From NCBI RefSeq assembly GCF_042647165.1, contig NZ_JBHRUV010000040.1: 21,407 nucleotides of DNA; one strand, written 5' to 3'. The notes beneath the pieces are model-generated. The model was not told where the DNA came from and searched no databases. It worked only from the letters and a program-made list of their open reading frames with translations. The position numbers and the translations under genes were made by a program. Source of the stretch: Camelimonas abortus. Its GTDB lineage: Bacteria; Pseudomonadota; Alphaproteobacteria; Rhizobiales; Beijerinckiaceae. This document shows, piece by piece, positions 1 through 6,891 of this stretch. Within the stretch, counting starts at the first letter, position 1. Every line of letters begins with the position of its first letter.

Positions 1-197
1 GGCCGCGGCGCGGCGGCGGCCGCCGGCGTCTGCGCCATCATCCGGACGGGCGAAGCCGCCCCGCTCCGCCCCGCGGCGCCGGCCTGGTCCGCCGGCGGAC
101 GGGCCGCGGCGCTCACCAGCGCGGCGTACTGCGCCTCCGGCATGACCACGAGCCGCTCGCCGGAAGCTGCGACGATGGTGCGAACCTGAGCCTGCAT
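1..197 (-). CDS. Antitoxin-like small protein, N-terminal part (cut by window edge)
   Basis: An open frame runs from an ATG at 197 to the left edge, 65 codons with no stop. The N-terminus contains RTIVAASGERLVVMPEAQY followed by AALVSAA. This resembles the short beta-strand/helix start (roughly 'T.I.TP.GE.LVVLP.AEY.AL..AA') seen in small alphaproteobacterial antitoxin or HTH-regulator proteins of type II toxin-antitoxin pairs; that likeness is recalled, not searched. After residue 35 the visible part becomes an Ala/Pro/Gly/Arg-rich stretch, which is not typical of a folded DNA-binding domain. A purine-rich AAGGGA about 8 bases upstream of the ATG supports the start. The expected downstream partner (HTH half or toxin) would lie left of base 1. 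The call is tentative: it could also be an unrelated low-complexity protein. Confidence 0.45.
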   Translation of the reverse strand, partial: MQAQVRTIVAASGERLVVMPEAQYAALVSAAARPPADQAGAAGRSGAASPVRMMAQTPAAAAAPR

Positions 198-605
198 TGT
201 CGTGTCCCTTATCATGTCTCCGGCGTCCTGCGCGGAGAACCTGAACCATGAACGCGACGGCGCCGGCCGCGCCGCGGCGCGCGCGCCGTCCAGGGCGGGG
301 CGTCAGGCTCCCCGCCGCCGTTCCTCCCCTGCGGGCGCGTCAGCCGGGCGCGCCTGGCGCGCCGCCGGATCCTGACCCGCCGTGCGCCGGCGCCCGCATC
401 CGTTCCCGCGGGGCGCGCAAGACAGATGTAATGTGCATGACGGCTTTTCCATGACAATGCGCCGGCGGCCCTCTCCTGCATAGCGCCGCCCCAACTTTTG
501 ACTAATACCAGGTTAAACTGCCGCCTGATCTTGTAACAGTCCGTCATATTTCGTGAGCGGCGGGCGCGAACCGCGCCGTATCCGCTCCGGGGCGCGGCCG
601 CGGAC
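198..605. other. Intergenic region, no convincing gene
   Basis: This gap separates the left-edge antitoxin-like gene from the terminator of the aminotransferase gene. Short open frames on both strands are Arg/Pro/Ala-rich and have no family likeness or good ribosome binding site, so none is called. The stretch around 490-550 is clearly poorer in GC than its surroundings and contains TTGACT and GGTTAAAC, so a promoter is possible there. No -35/-10 pair with good spacing could be fixed on either strand. Confidence 0.5.
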
Positions 606-633
606 AAAAAAGAACCCGCCGTCACCGGCGGGT
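606..633 (-). terminator. Rho-independent terminator of the aminotransferase gene
   Basis: On the minus strand an 8-bp perfect stem (ACCCGCCG / CGGCGGGT, positions 633-626 and 621-614) with a 4-base loop is followed by TTC and then a run of six T (611-606). It lies about 40 bases past the aminotransferase stop codon, as expected for its intrinsic terminator. Confidence 0.85.
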
Positions 634-672
634 CCTGACGCGCGACAGGCGGAACGGGGCGGCCGCGGGCGC

Positions 673-1893
673 TCAGTCGCGCGGCGCGGCCGGGCCGCCG
701 TTGTGACGGCGCGCCGCGTCCTGTTCGAAGAAGCGGCGGATGTTGCGCGCCGCCTGGCGGATGCGCTGCTCGTTCTCCACCACGGCGATGCGCACGTAGC
801 CGTCGCCGTACTCGCCGAAGCCCACGCCCGGCGCCACCGCCACCGAGGCCTGGTCCACCAGCAGCTTGGCGAACTCCAGCGAGCCGAGGTCACGGAACTG
901 CTCCGGAATCGGCGCCCAGGCGAACATGGAGGCGGTGGGAACCGGAACGGTCCAGCCGGCGCGGCCGAAGGACTCCACCAGCGCGTCGCGGCGCCTGCGG
1001 TAGATGTCGCGCATCTCGCGCACGCAGTCGTCGGGGCCGTTCAGGGCGGCGGTGGCCGCCACCTGGATCGGCGTGTAGGCGCCGTAGTCGAGATAGGACT
1101 TCACCCGCGCCAGCGCCGCGATCAGCCGCTCGTTGCCCACGGCGAAGCCGATTCGCCAGCCGGCCATGGAGAAGGTCTTGGACATGGAGGTGAACTCCAC
1201 CGTCACGTCCATGGCCCCGTCCACCTGCAGCACCGACGGCGGCGGGTCGCGGTCGTCGAAATAGACCTCGGCGTAGGCGAGATCGGAGAGGATGATCAGC
1301 TCGTGCTTCTTCGCGAAGGCGACGAGGTCCCTGTAGAAATCCAGCGACGCCACATAGGCGGTGGGGTTGGACGGATAGCAGACCACCACCGCGATCGGCT
1401 TCGGAATCGAATGCTGCACCGCCCGCTCGAGCGCCGGGAAGAAGGCCGGGGTCGGCTCGGCCGGCACCGAGCGGATGACGCCGCCGGCCATGAGGAAGCC
1501 GAAGGCGTGGATCGGATAGCTCGGGTTGGGCACCAGAATGACGTCGCCTGGCGCGGTGATGGCCTGCGCCATGTTGGCGAAGCCCTCCTTGGAGCCGAGC
1601 GTGGCCACCACCTGGGTCTCGGGATCGAGGGTCACGCCGAAACGGCGCCTGTAATAGGCCGCCTGGGCGCGGCGCAGGCCGGGAATGCCGCGCGAGGCGG
1701 AGTAGCGGTCCGTGCGCGGCTTGCCGACGGTCTCGACCAGCTTCTCGATGACGTGGCGCGGCGTGGGCAGGTCCGGATTGCCCATGCCGAGATCAACGAT
1801 GTCGGCCCCGCGGGCCCGCGCCGCTGCCTTGGACCTGTTGACCTGCTCGAAGACATAGGGCGGCAAGCGCTTGATTCGGTAAAACTCGGTCAT
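673..1893 (-). CDS. alaC: Class I/II PLP aminotransferase, AlaC / LL-diaminopimelate aminotransferase-like
   Basis: A 406-residue fold-type I PLP enzyme of the COG0436 group. The N-terminus (FYRIKRLPPYVFEQVN) and the segment DLGMGNPDLPTP (34-45) are typical of AlaC/LL-DAP-aminotransferase-like proteins. PLP-site residues are in place: N176 in YPSNPT, D204 in LSDLAYAE, the Schiff-base lysine K239 in SMSKTFSMAGWR, and the carboxylate-binding R368 in GYVRIA. Proteins of this type move an amino group between alanine or related amino acids and 2-oxoglutarate; the exact substrate cannot be read from sequence. CAGGGA about 8 bases before the ATG supports the start. It lies 155 bases downstream of the lipoprotein gene and ends in a strong terminator, so it is either the last gene of that run or its own unit. 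Confidence 0.9.
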   Translation of the reverse strand: MTEFYRIKRLPPYVFEQVNRSKAAARARGADIVDLGMGNPDLPTPRHVIEKLVETVGKPRTDRYSASRGIPGLRRAQAAYYRRRFGVTLDPETQVVATLGSKEGFANMAQAITAPGDVILVPNPSYPIHAFGFLMAGGVIRSVPAEPTPAFFPALERAVQHSIPKPIAVVVCYPSNPTAYVASLDFYRDLVAFAKKHELIILSDLAYAEVYFDDRDPPPSVLQVDGAMDVTVEFTSMSKTFSMAGWRIGFAVGNERLIAALARVKSYLDYGAYTPIQVAATAALNGPDDCVREMRDIYRRRRDALVESFGRAGWTVPVPTASMFAWAPIPEQFRDLGSLEFAKLLVDQASVAVAPGVGFGEYGDGYVRIAVVENEQRIRQAARNIRRFFEQDAARRHNGGPAAPRD

Positions 1894-2048
1894 GGTTACA
1901 GGTCCCTGGTCACGGTCCTAGCCGCATTTCCCCGCGCCATTGCGTTCTGGTGCGGCGCAGGATGCGGGAAGCTGTCGTGTGTATCAAACTGGAGCCGGGT
2001 TTCCAGCAGGTTTCGCGTCCGGCGGCCGCCGCGTGGCGCCGGAGGCGC

Positions 2049-2468
2049 TCACCGTGCGGGGGGCTTCGCCCGTCCGGCGGGCTGCGCCGCCGGCGACGTC
2101 GCGCGCTGGATGGGCGGCTGCGCCTGCGCCTCCGCCTGGGCCGCCGCGCCTTCGGCCGCGGTGCGTTGCCTGGCGGCGTCGAGCTCCGCCTCCAGCGCCT
2201 TCACCTCCTCCGGCGTGCGGGGACCGGAGGGGCGCGCCGGCAGCTCGCGCTCGATGCGCATGTAGCCCGTGTCCGCGCGCCGGCTCTCCGCCACGAAGGG
2301 CGCGGGCTGGGGCGCGTCCGTGGCGAAATCCACCACCCTGGCCACGCCGCGCAGCGGCGAGTTCTCCGCGGCGCAGCCGGCGAGCGCCGCCGCGGCCGCC
2401 CCTGCGAGGGCGACGGCGGCGATGGGGCGGATGAGGCGCCGGAAACGGCGGGAAGCTTGCGTGCGCAT
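2049..2468 (-). CDS. Small predicted lipoprotein, function unknown
   Basis: From the ATG at 2468 this is a 139-residue protein. It begins with a basic N-region (MRTQASRRFRRLIRP) and an Ala/Leu hydrophobic segment ending in the lipobox L29-A-G-C32, so it should be exported and lipidated at C32. The mature part is hydrophilic: a region around PFVAESRRADTGYMRIE, a short helix TPEEVKALEAELDAARQR (coiled-coil-like), and a Gln/Ala/Pro-rich tail. The frame is open up to an ATG at 2519, directly abutting the argC stop (TGAATG). That longer start would add 17 residues before the signal peptide and has no better ribosome binding site, so the shorter start is preferred. No family was recognised. It follows argC on the same strand and may be co-transcribed with it. 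Confidence 0.7.
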   Translation of the reverse strand: MRTQASRRFRRLIRPIAAVALAGAAAAALAGCAAENSPLRGVARVVDFATDAPQPAPFVAESRRADTGYMRIERELPARPSGPRTPEEVKALEAELDAARQRTAAEGAAAQAEAQAQPPIQRATSPAAQPAGRAKPPAR

Positions 2469-2519
2469 GCTGTTACGATACGCTAGGGTTGCGGCCGCGA
2501 AAACCGTCTGCGCGGCCAT

Positions 2520-3503
2520 TCAGGCGGCGAGGCCGCCGGTCATGAGCAGCAGGTTCTGCACCGCCGCCCCCGAAGCGCCCTTGCCGAGATTGTCCAGCCG
2601 GGCCACCAGCACCGCCTGGCGCGCCTCCTCATTGCCGAACACGAACAGCTGCAGGCGGCTGGTGCCGTTGAGCGCCTCCGGCTCGAGGCGGCCGCCGAAG
2701 GCGGCGGTCTCCTCCGCCGGCATCACCTCCACGGCGCCGCCGGCCGGATACCACGCCGCCAGCGCCTGGCGCAGGTCTCCGACCGCCGGCCTGCCGGGCA
2801 GCGCGTCGAGATGGAGCGGCACGGACACCAGCATGCCTTGGCGGAAATTGCCCACGGAGGGCACGAACAGCGGCCGGCGGCCGAGGCGGGCGTAAGCCTG
2901 GATCTCGGGAAGGTGCTTGTGTGCCAGCGACAGGCCGTAGAGCTCGAAGGCGGGAGCGGCGCCCTTCTCATAGGCCTCGATCATCTGCCGGCCGCCGCCG
3001 GAATAGCCGCTGACGGCGTTGATGGACACGGGCGTGTCCTCGCCGATGTAGCCGGCCTCGCGCAGCGGCCGGAGCAGGGCGACGGCGCCGGTGGGATAGC
3101 AGCCCGGATTGGCGACGAAGCGTGCGCTGGCGATGGCCTGCGCCTGGCCCGGCTGCAGCTCGGCGAATCCATAGACCCAGCCTTCGGCGACGCGGTGGGC
3201 GGTGGAGGCGTCCAGCACCTTGGGGCCGCGCGCGCCCAGCTCCTTCACCAGGGCCACGGTCTCCCTCGCGGCGTCGTCCGGCAGGCAGAGGATGACCACG
3301 TCCACCTCCGAGAGCAGGCGGCGCTTGGCGTCCACGTCCTTGCGCAGCCCGTGCGGAATGCTGCGCAGGACAATGTCCGGCCTGCCCTCCAGGCGCTCGC
3401 GGATGCCGAGCCCCGTGGTGCCGGCCTCGCCGTCAATGAAGACGACGGCGGGACGCGCCCTGCTGGCTGCGGTGTCGGACGTGCTGCTGGTTCCGGCGCC
3501 CAT
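2520..3503 (-). CDS. argC: N-acetyl-gamma-glutamyl-phosphate reductase (short-type ArgC)
   Basis: A 327-residue NADPH-dependent reductase of arginine synthesis, converting N-acetylglutamyl phosphate to the semialdehyde. VFIDGEAGTTGLGIRERL (21-38) is the dinucleotide-binding start in the form typical of the shorter 'ArgC-other' class, which is common in alphaproteobacteria. NPGCYPTG (132-139) holds the catalytic Cys135, and HKHLPE (195-200) is the conserved His region. The ATG is well supported by AGGAG spaced 8 bases away. The first 17 residues (MGAGTSSTSDTAASRAR) are a polar extension before the Rossmann strand and may be dispensable. It lies about 270 bases downstream of rpsI on the same strand, behind a strong terminator, so it probably has its own promoter in that gap. 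The downstream lipoprotein gene may share its transcript. Confidence 0.95.
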   Translation of the reverse strand: MGAGTSSTSDTAASRARPAVVFIDGEAGTTGLGIRERLEGRPDIVLRSIPHGLRKDVDAKRRLLSEVDVVILCLPDDAARETVALVKELGARGPKVLDASTAHRVAEGWVYGFAELQPGQAQAIASARFVANPGCYPTGAVALLRPLREAGYIGEDTPVSINAVSGYSGGGRQMIEAYEKGAAPAFELYGLSLAHKHLPEIQAYARLGRRPLFVPSVGNFRQGMLVSVPLHLDALPGRPAVGDLRQALAAWYPAGGAVEVMPAEETAAFGGRLEPEALNGTSRLQLFVFGNEEARQAVLVARLDNLGKGASGAAVQNLLLMTGGLAA

Positions 3504-3698
3504 GACCTGTCTCCTGAAGCCTCAAGCGGCGGCGCCGGCGGCGCGATGTCGCCGGCCTGGCCGCGCCTCCACAGGCGTTACTCCAGCCTGCGGCAAAAAT
3601 CCAACCGCGTCGCGCGGCCCGCCCATGCGCCCGCCGCCGCCCTGCCCCCGGCCGGGAGCGGCTCGGGCGGCGCAGGCGCGGACAGGAGCCGCGCAACG

Positions 3699-3723
3699 AA
3701 AAAGGGCGACCCGAAGGCCGCCC
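3699..3723 (-). terminator. Rho-independent terminator of rplM-rpsI
   Basis: On the minus strand an 8-bp stem (GGGCGGCC / GGTCGCCC, one G-T pair) closes a TTCG tetraloop and is followed by five T. It lies about 50 bases past the rpsI stop and separates the ribosomal protein operon from argC. Confidence 0.9.
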
Positions 3724-3772
3724 CTTGCCGGAAAGGTCGCAGCCGCATGCAGGACGCGGCTGCGGCGACCGG

Positions 3773-4255
3773 TCAGCGCTTCGAGAACTGGAAGCTGCGG
3801 CGGGCCTTGGCGCGACCGTACTTCTTGCGCTCCACGACGCGGCTGTCGCGGGTGAGGAAGCCTTCCTTCTTCAGCGCCGGACGCAGCTCGGGCTCGTAGT
3901 AGGTCAGGGCCTTGGCGATGCCGTGACGCACGGCGCCGGCCTGGCCGGAAAGACCGCCGCCGGTGACGGTGACGGTGACGTCGAACTGGCCGGCGCGGTT
4001 GGTCAGCTCCAGCGGCTGGTTGATCAGCATGCGCAGCACCGGGCGGGCGAAGTAAACCTCGACCGGGCGCTCGTTGACGGTGATCTTGCCGGAGCCGGGC
4101 CTGATGTAGACGCGGGCGATGGCGTTCTTGCGCTTGCCGGTGGCGTAGGCGCGGCCGAGGGCGTCGACCTTGCGCTCATGCACGGGAGCGTCGTTGACGA
4201 CGGCGGCGGCGTTGGCCTGGCCAAGATCCGCGAGGCTCTGGAGGGTCTCAGCCAT
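3773..4255 (-). CDS. rpsI: 30S ribosomal protein S9 (uS9)
   Basis: A 160-residue uS9, the normal length for alphaproteobacteria, which carry an N-terminal extension of about 30 residues (here MAETLQSLADLGQANAAAV...). The core includes ATGKRKNAIARVYIRPGSGK, the GGGLSGQAGAVRHGIAKAL segment, and the highly conserved basic tail KKYGRAKARRSFQFSKR that reaches toward the P-site tRNA. GAGGAG 9 bases before the ATG is a good ribosome binding site and lies inside the end of rplM. The rplM stop is only two bases upstream (TGATCATG), so the two genes are translationally linked. A strong terminator follows. Confidence 0.98.
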   Translation of the reverse strand: MAETLQSLADLGQANAAAVVNDAPVHERKVDALGRAYATGKRKNAIARVYIRPGSGKITVNERPVEVYFARPVLRMLINQPLELTNRAGQFDVTVTVTGGGLSGQAGAVRHGIAKALTYYEPELRPALKKEGFLTRDSRVVERKKYGRAKARRSFQFSKR

Positions 4256-4257
4256 GA

Positions 4258-4722
4258 TCAGGCGCTCCTCGAGTTCTTGGGATTGAGAGCGGCGACGTCC
4301 AGCTTCTCAGGCTGCTGGGCGGCGTGCGGATGCTCGGGACCGGCGTACACGCGCAGGTTGCCGATAATCTTGCGGAACAGCGGACCGCGCGGCAGCATGC
4401 GCTCCACAGCCTTCTCGACGACGCGCTCCGGGAAGCGCCCCTCCAGGATGAAGCGGGCCGTACGGGCCTTGATGCCGCCCGGATGGCCGGTGTGGTGGTA
4501 GTAGACCTTCTTCTCGTACTTGCGGCCCGTGAACACCACCTTGTCGGCGTTGATGACGATCACGTTGTCGCCGCAGTCGACGTGGGGGGTGTAGGTGGGC
4601 TTGTGCTTGCCGCGCAGACGCATGGCGACGATGGAAGCGAGGCGGCCGACGACGAGACCTTCGGCGTCGATGAGCACCCACTTCTTTTCAACGTCGGCCG
4701 GCTTTGCCGAGTAGGTTTTCAT
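4258..4722 (-). CDS. rplM: 50S ribosomal protein L13 (uL13)
   Basis: A 154-residue uL13 of the usual length. The conserved parts are WVLIDAEGLVVGRLAS near the N-terminus, KVYYHHTGHPGGIK (72-85), and AVERMLPRGPLFRKI followed by LRVYAGPEHPH. It is the first gene of the rplM-rpsI pair. The ribosome binding site is weak (TTGAGA about 7 bases upstream). Upstream lies an AT-rich leader with a perfect dyad at 4915-4934 that may carry the promoter and an operator. Confidence 0.98.
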   Translation of the reverse strand: MKTYSAKPADVEKKWVLIDAEGLVVGRLASIVAMRLRGKHKPTYTPHVDCGDNVIVINADKVVFTGRKYEKKVYYHHTGHPGGIKARTARFILEGRFPERVVEKAVERMLPRGPLFRKIIGNLRVYAGPEHPHAAQQPEKLDVAALNPKNSRSA

Positions 4723-4914
4723 GGATCTGTCTCAACTTTCGCGGGGCGGCGGGCCCCTGACGATGAACGCTCCGGCAGGCGGCCGCGCGCGAGCCTTGCG
4801 CGGCACCGCCTCCGGGGCGGGCTGGCCTGCGTGTAACTGCTGGCGCGCCATGCGTCAAGCGCCGCAGATTCTTCAACGCCACGTAAATGCGTTATTTTTC
4901 AAAAGCTTGTCATA

Positions 4915-4934
4915 TACGGTAATATAATACCGTA
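4915..4934. promoter_or_regulatory. 20-bp dyad in the rplM-rpsI leader (candidate operator)
   Basis: TACGGTA and TACCGTA are perfect 7-bp inverted arms around the 6-base spacer ATATAA. The dyad sits in a sharply AT-rich patch (about 4880-4940), 190-210 bases upstream of rplM and about 60 bases past the thioesterase stop. The composition suggests a promoter, with TATTAT and TATATT reading as -10-like boxes on the minus strand; no convincing -35 was found. The symmetry suggests a dimeric regulator. The binding protein is unknown. Confidence 0.45.
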
Positions 4935-4991
4935 AATTTCTGCGTGCGGATCCCGCGCCAGACGGGAGGTGGCCGCGACCGGCGCGGCCAG

Positions 4992-5435
4992 TCAGCGCGG
5001 CGGAATCGAATAGGTGCCGGTGGCGTGGCACACCAGCCCGTCTTCGCCGTCCGAATACAGGCTCACCTCGCCCACGGCGAGACGCTTGCCCAGCTTCAGC
5101 AGGCGGCAGTCGGCGATGAGGTCCTTCGGCGCCGGCTTGCGCAGGAAGTTGAACGACAGGTTGGTGGTCACGGCGAGGGTCACCGGGCCGATCGAGGCCA
5201 TGATCGCCGCATAAAGCGCCAGATCCGCCAGCGCCATCATGGTGGGCCCGGAAATCGTGCCGCCGGGACGCAGCTGCGCGGGCGAATACACCGACCGCAC
5301 CCGCGCCGTGAGATAGCCCACGCTCTCGATCACCCGCGGGGCGTTGTCCGCCCACATCTCCGGAAACTCCCGGCGCAGGGTTTCCTCCAGTTCGGCGACC
5401 GTCATCACCGCCGCGGGCGCGTTCTGGGCCGTCAT
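4992..5435 (-). CDS. PaaI-type hotdog-fold acyl-CoA thioesterase
   Basis: A 147-residue single-hotdog protein of the PaaI/4HBT superfamily, expected to hydrolyse acyl-CoA thioesters in the cytoplasm as an oligomer. The hotdog helix region is RPGGTISGPTMMALADLAL (57-75), with a likely catalytic or structural Asp at D71. The following strands contain TNLSFNFLRKP (91-101) and KRLAVGEVSLYSDGEDGLVCHATGTYSIP. The frame stays open far upstream, but the start at 5435 is chosen because AGGGAGGA lies about 6 bases before it. The ATG at 5441 directly abuts that ribosome binding site and is less likely. It is divergent from the crotonase-like gene with 144 bases between them. The substrate cannot be read from sequence. 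Confidence 0.88.
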   Translation of the reverse strand: MTAQNAPAAVMTVAELEETLRREFPEMWADNAPRVIESVGYLTARVRSVYSPAQLRPGGTISGPTMMALADLALYAAIMASIGPVTLAVTTNLSFNFLRKPAPKDLIADCRLLKLGKRLAVGEVSLYSDGEDGLVCHATGTYSIPPR

Positions 5436-5488
5436 GCGCATTCCTCCCTGATATCCGGACAGGCAGTTTTGCCGCCGGCGCGGCCCAT

Positions 5489-5502
5489 CCGCAACCTTGC
5501 GG
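5489..5502. promoter_or_regulatory. Short palindrome between the thioesterase and crotonase genes
   Basis: CCGCAA-CC-TTGCGG is a perfect 6-bp-arm inverted repeat in the 144-base divergent region. It is flanked by two copies of GCCGGCGCGGC (5474-5484 and 5522-5532). It could be an operator serving both genes, but short GC palindromes are frequent in this genome, so the call is weak. Confidence 0.25.
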
Positions 5503-5579
5503 TCCGCCAGCCCTTGCCTGCGCCGGCGCGGCGCCGTTGACTGCCACCAGCCACGGAGCTGACTGACAGGAGCACGCCG

Positions 5580-6389
5580 ATGACCGCCGCCCCGGCCCGG
5601 GAGCCGCTGATCCTGCGCGCGAATCGCGACGGCTACGCCGTTCTCACCCTCAACGCGCCGGCCAGCCGCAACGCGCTGTCCGACGCCATGATCGCCGCCC
5701 TGCAGGCGGAGCTGGACGCCACGGCGGCGGACGCCGCCATGCGCGCGCTGGTGATCGCGGCCAATGGCCCGGCCTTCTGCGCCGGCCACGACCTGAAGGA
5801 GATCACCGCCCGCCGCGCCGATCCGGACCGCGGCCGGCGCCATTTCGCGGACCTGATGGCCCGCTGCGCCACGATGATGCAGACCATCGTCAACCTGCCG
5901 GTTCCGGTGATCGCGGCGGTGGAGGGGGTGGCGACCGCGGCGGGCTGCCAGCTGGCGGCGAGCTGCGACCTGGCGGTGGCCGGCGCGGCGGCGCGCTTCG
6001 CCACGCCGGGGGTGAACATCGGCCTGTTCTGCTCCACGCCGATGGTGGCGCTGTCGCGCAACGTCTCGCGCAAGCACGCCATGGAAATGCTGCTCACCGG
6101 AGAAATGATCGACGCCGGGCGGGCCGAACGCATGGGGCTGGTGAACCGGGTCGTTCCCGCCGGCGAGGCGCTGGCGGAGGCCTGCGCCCTGGCGGAGCGC
6201 ATCGCCTCGAAGTCGCGCCTGACGCTGCGCACCGGCAAGCGGGCGTTCTACGCCCAGCTGGAGATGGGCCTCGCCGACGCCTACGCCTACGCCGCGCAGG
6301 TGATGGTGGAGAACATGCTTGCGCGCGACGCCGAGGAAGGCATCGGCGCCTTCGTGGAGAAGCGCCAGCCGGTGTGGCGCGACGCGTGA
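5580..6389 (+). CDS. Enoyl-CoA hydratase/isomerase-family (crotonase) protein, ECHDC3-like, catalytic glutamates replaced
   Basis: A 269-residue crotonase-fold protein. CoA-site and oxyanion-hole segments are present: AFCAGHDLKEI (66-76) and VEGVATAAGCQLAASCDLAVA (114-134). In classic enoyl-CoA hydratases the two catalytic glutamates sit in GGGCELA and F.QPE. Here the equivalents are Q124 (AGCQLA) and G144 (FATPGVNIG). GHDLKE and TPGVNIGLFCSTP are typical of the ECHDC3-like branch, whose reaction is not well defined. Normal hydration of enoyl-CoA is therefore doubtful; another acyl-CoA reaction or a non-enzymatic role is possible. AGGAG spaced 8 bases before the ATG supports the start. It is divergent from the PaaI thioesterase, which suggests linked acyl-CoA handling. 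Confidence 0.88.
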   Translation: MTAAPAREPLILRANRDGYAVLTLNAPASRNALSDAMIAALQAELDATAADAAMRALVIAANGPAFCAGHDLKEITARRADPDRGRRHFADLMARCATMMQTIVNLPVPVIAAVEGVATAAGCQLAASCDLAVAGAAARFATPGVNIGLFCSTPMVALSRNVSRKHAMEMLLTGEMIDAGRAERMGLVNRVVPAGEALAEACALAERIASKSRLTLRTGKRAFYAQLEMGLADAYAYAAQVMVENMLARDAEEGIGAFVEKRQPVWRDA

Positions 6390-6420
6390 AGCGGACGGCC
6401 GCGTCGCCCCCGCCTGCGTC

Positions 6421-6443
6421 ACGGCCGGACGTGAGCCGGCCGT
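6421..6443. terminator. Hairpin between convergent genes
   Basis: ACGGCCGG and CCGGCCGT form a perfect 8-bp stem with a 7-base loop in the 139-base gap between the crotonase gene (plus) and the TfoX-domain gene (minus). There is no T run on either side, so it could act as a bidirectional transcript end only weakly or with Rho. Confidence 0.3.
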
Positions 6444-6528
6444 CCGGAAACGCTGGATGACGTGCGGCGGCTGGCAGCGCATGAGCCCCCCGGGCGTGAC
6501 GTTGACGTCGCCAGGACCGGAAGCGCCC

Positions 6529-6870
6529 TCACCCGCCGGCTGTCTTTGGCGGCGGCGCCAGCACATGCGCCACCGCCGCGGAAACCACACGCCGGCGGAT
6601 GACGTCGTCGCGCCAGGCGTCCTCGCCGGCCAGCACCCAGCCGCCCATGCGCCGGCCGCCGGAGCCCATCGGGCGCACGTCCGGCAGGGCCAGCATCTCC
6701 GCCTCCGCCGCCTTGCCCACCCGCGCCATCAGTCCCGGCGCGATGGCGGCGCAGACCATCGCCCCGTCAATGGTGAAGACGACGCCGCCGAACATGCGCT
6801 TCTCGCCCAGCCACGGGACGCCCTCCAGCGCCTCGCGCAGCAGCCGCTCCAGCTCCGGATTCCACGCCAT
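6529..6870 (-). CDS. TfoX N-terminal-domain protein
   Basis: A 113-residue protein made of one TfoX N-terminal domain. The hallmark RMFGGVVFTIDGAMVCA (25-41) follows a helix start LERLLREALEGVPWLGEK, and a second conserved part MGSGGRRMGGWVLAGED lies at 68-84. It lacks the C-terminal helical domain of the competence regulator Sxy/TfoX. Such stand-alone domains are common in alphaproteobacteria and have no firm function. It starts 21 bases after the ClC stop with GGGGAG about 11 bases before its ATG, so it is probably co-transcribed with the ClC gene. Confidence 0.85.
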   Translation of the reverse strand: MAWNPELERLLREALEGVPWLGEKRMFGGVVFTIDGAMVCAAIAPGLMARVGKAAEAEMLALPDVRPMGSGGRRMGGWVLAGEDAWRDDVIRRRVVSAAVAHVLAPPPKTAGG

Positions 6871-6891
6871 GCCGGCCGCGCTCCCCGCCCG

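Noticed and set aside
248..454. 68-codon plus-strand frame
   Set aside because: It is low-complexity Arg/Pro/Ala with no ribosome binding site or family match.
553..2265. Long plus-strand frame opposite the aminotransferase gene
   Set aside because: It is antisense shadow coding, with no recognisable family and composition unlike the real genes.
5436..6590. N-terminal extension of the PaaI-thioesterase frame to 532 residues
   Set aside because: The extension runs antisense through the crotonase gene. The strong ribosome binding site before 5435 and the normal hotdog length support the short start.
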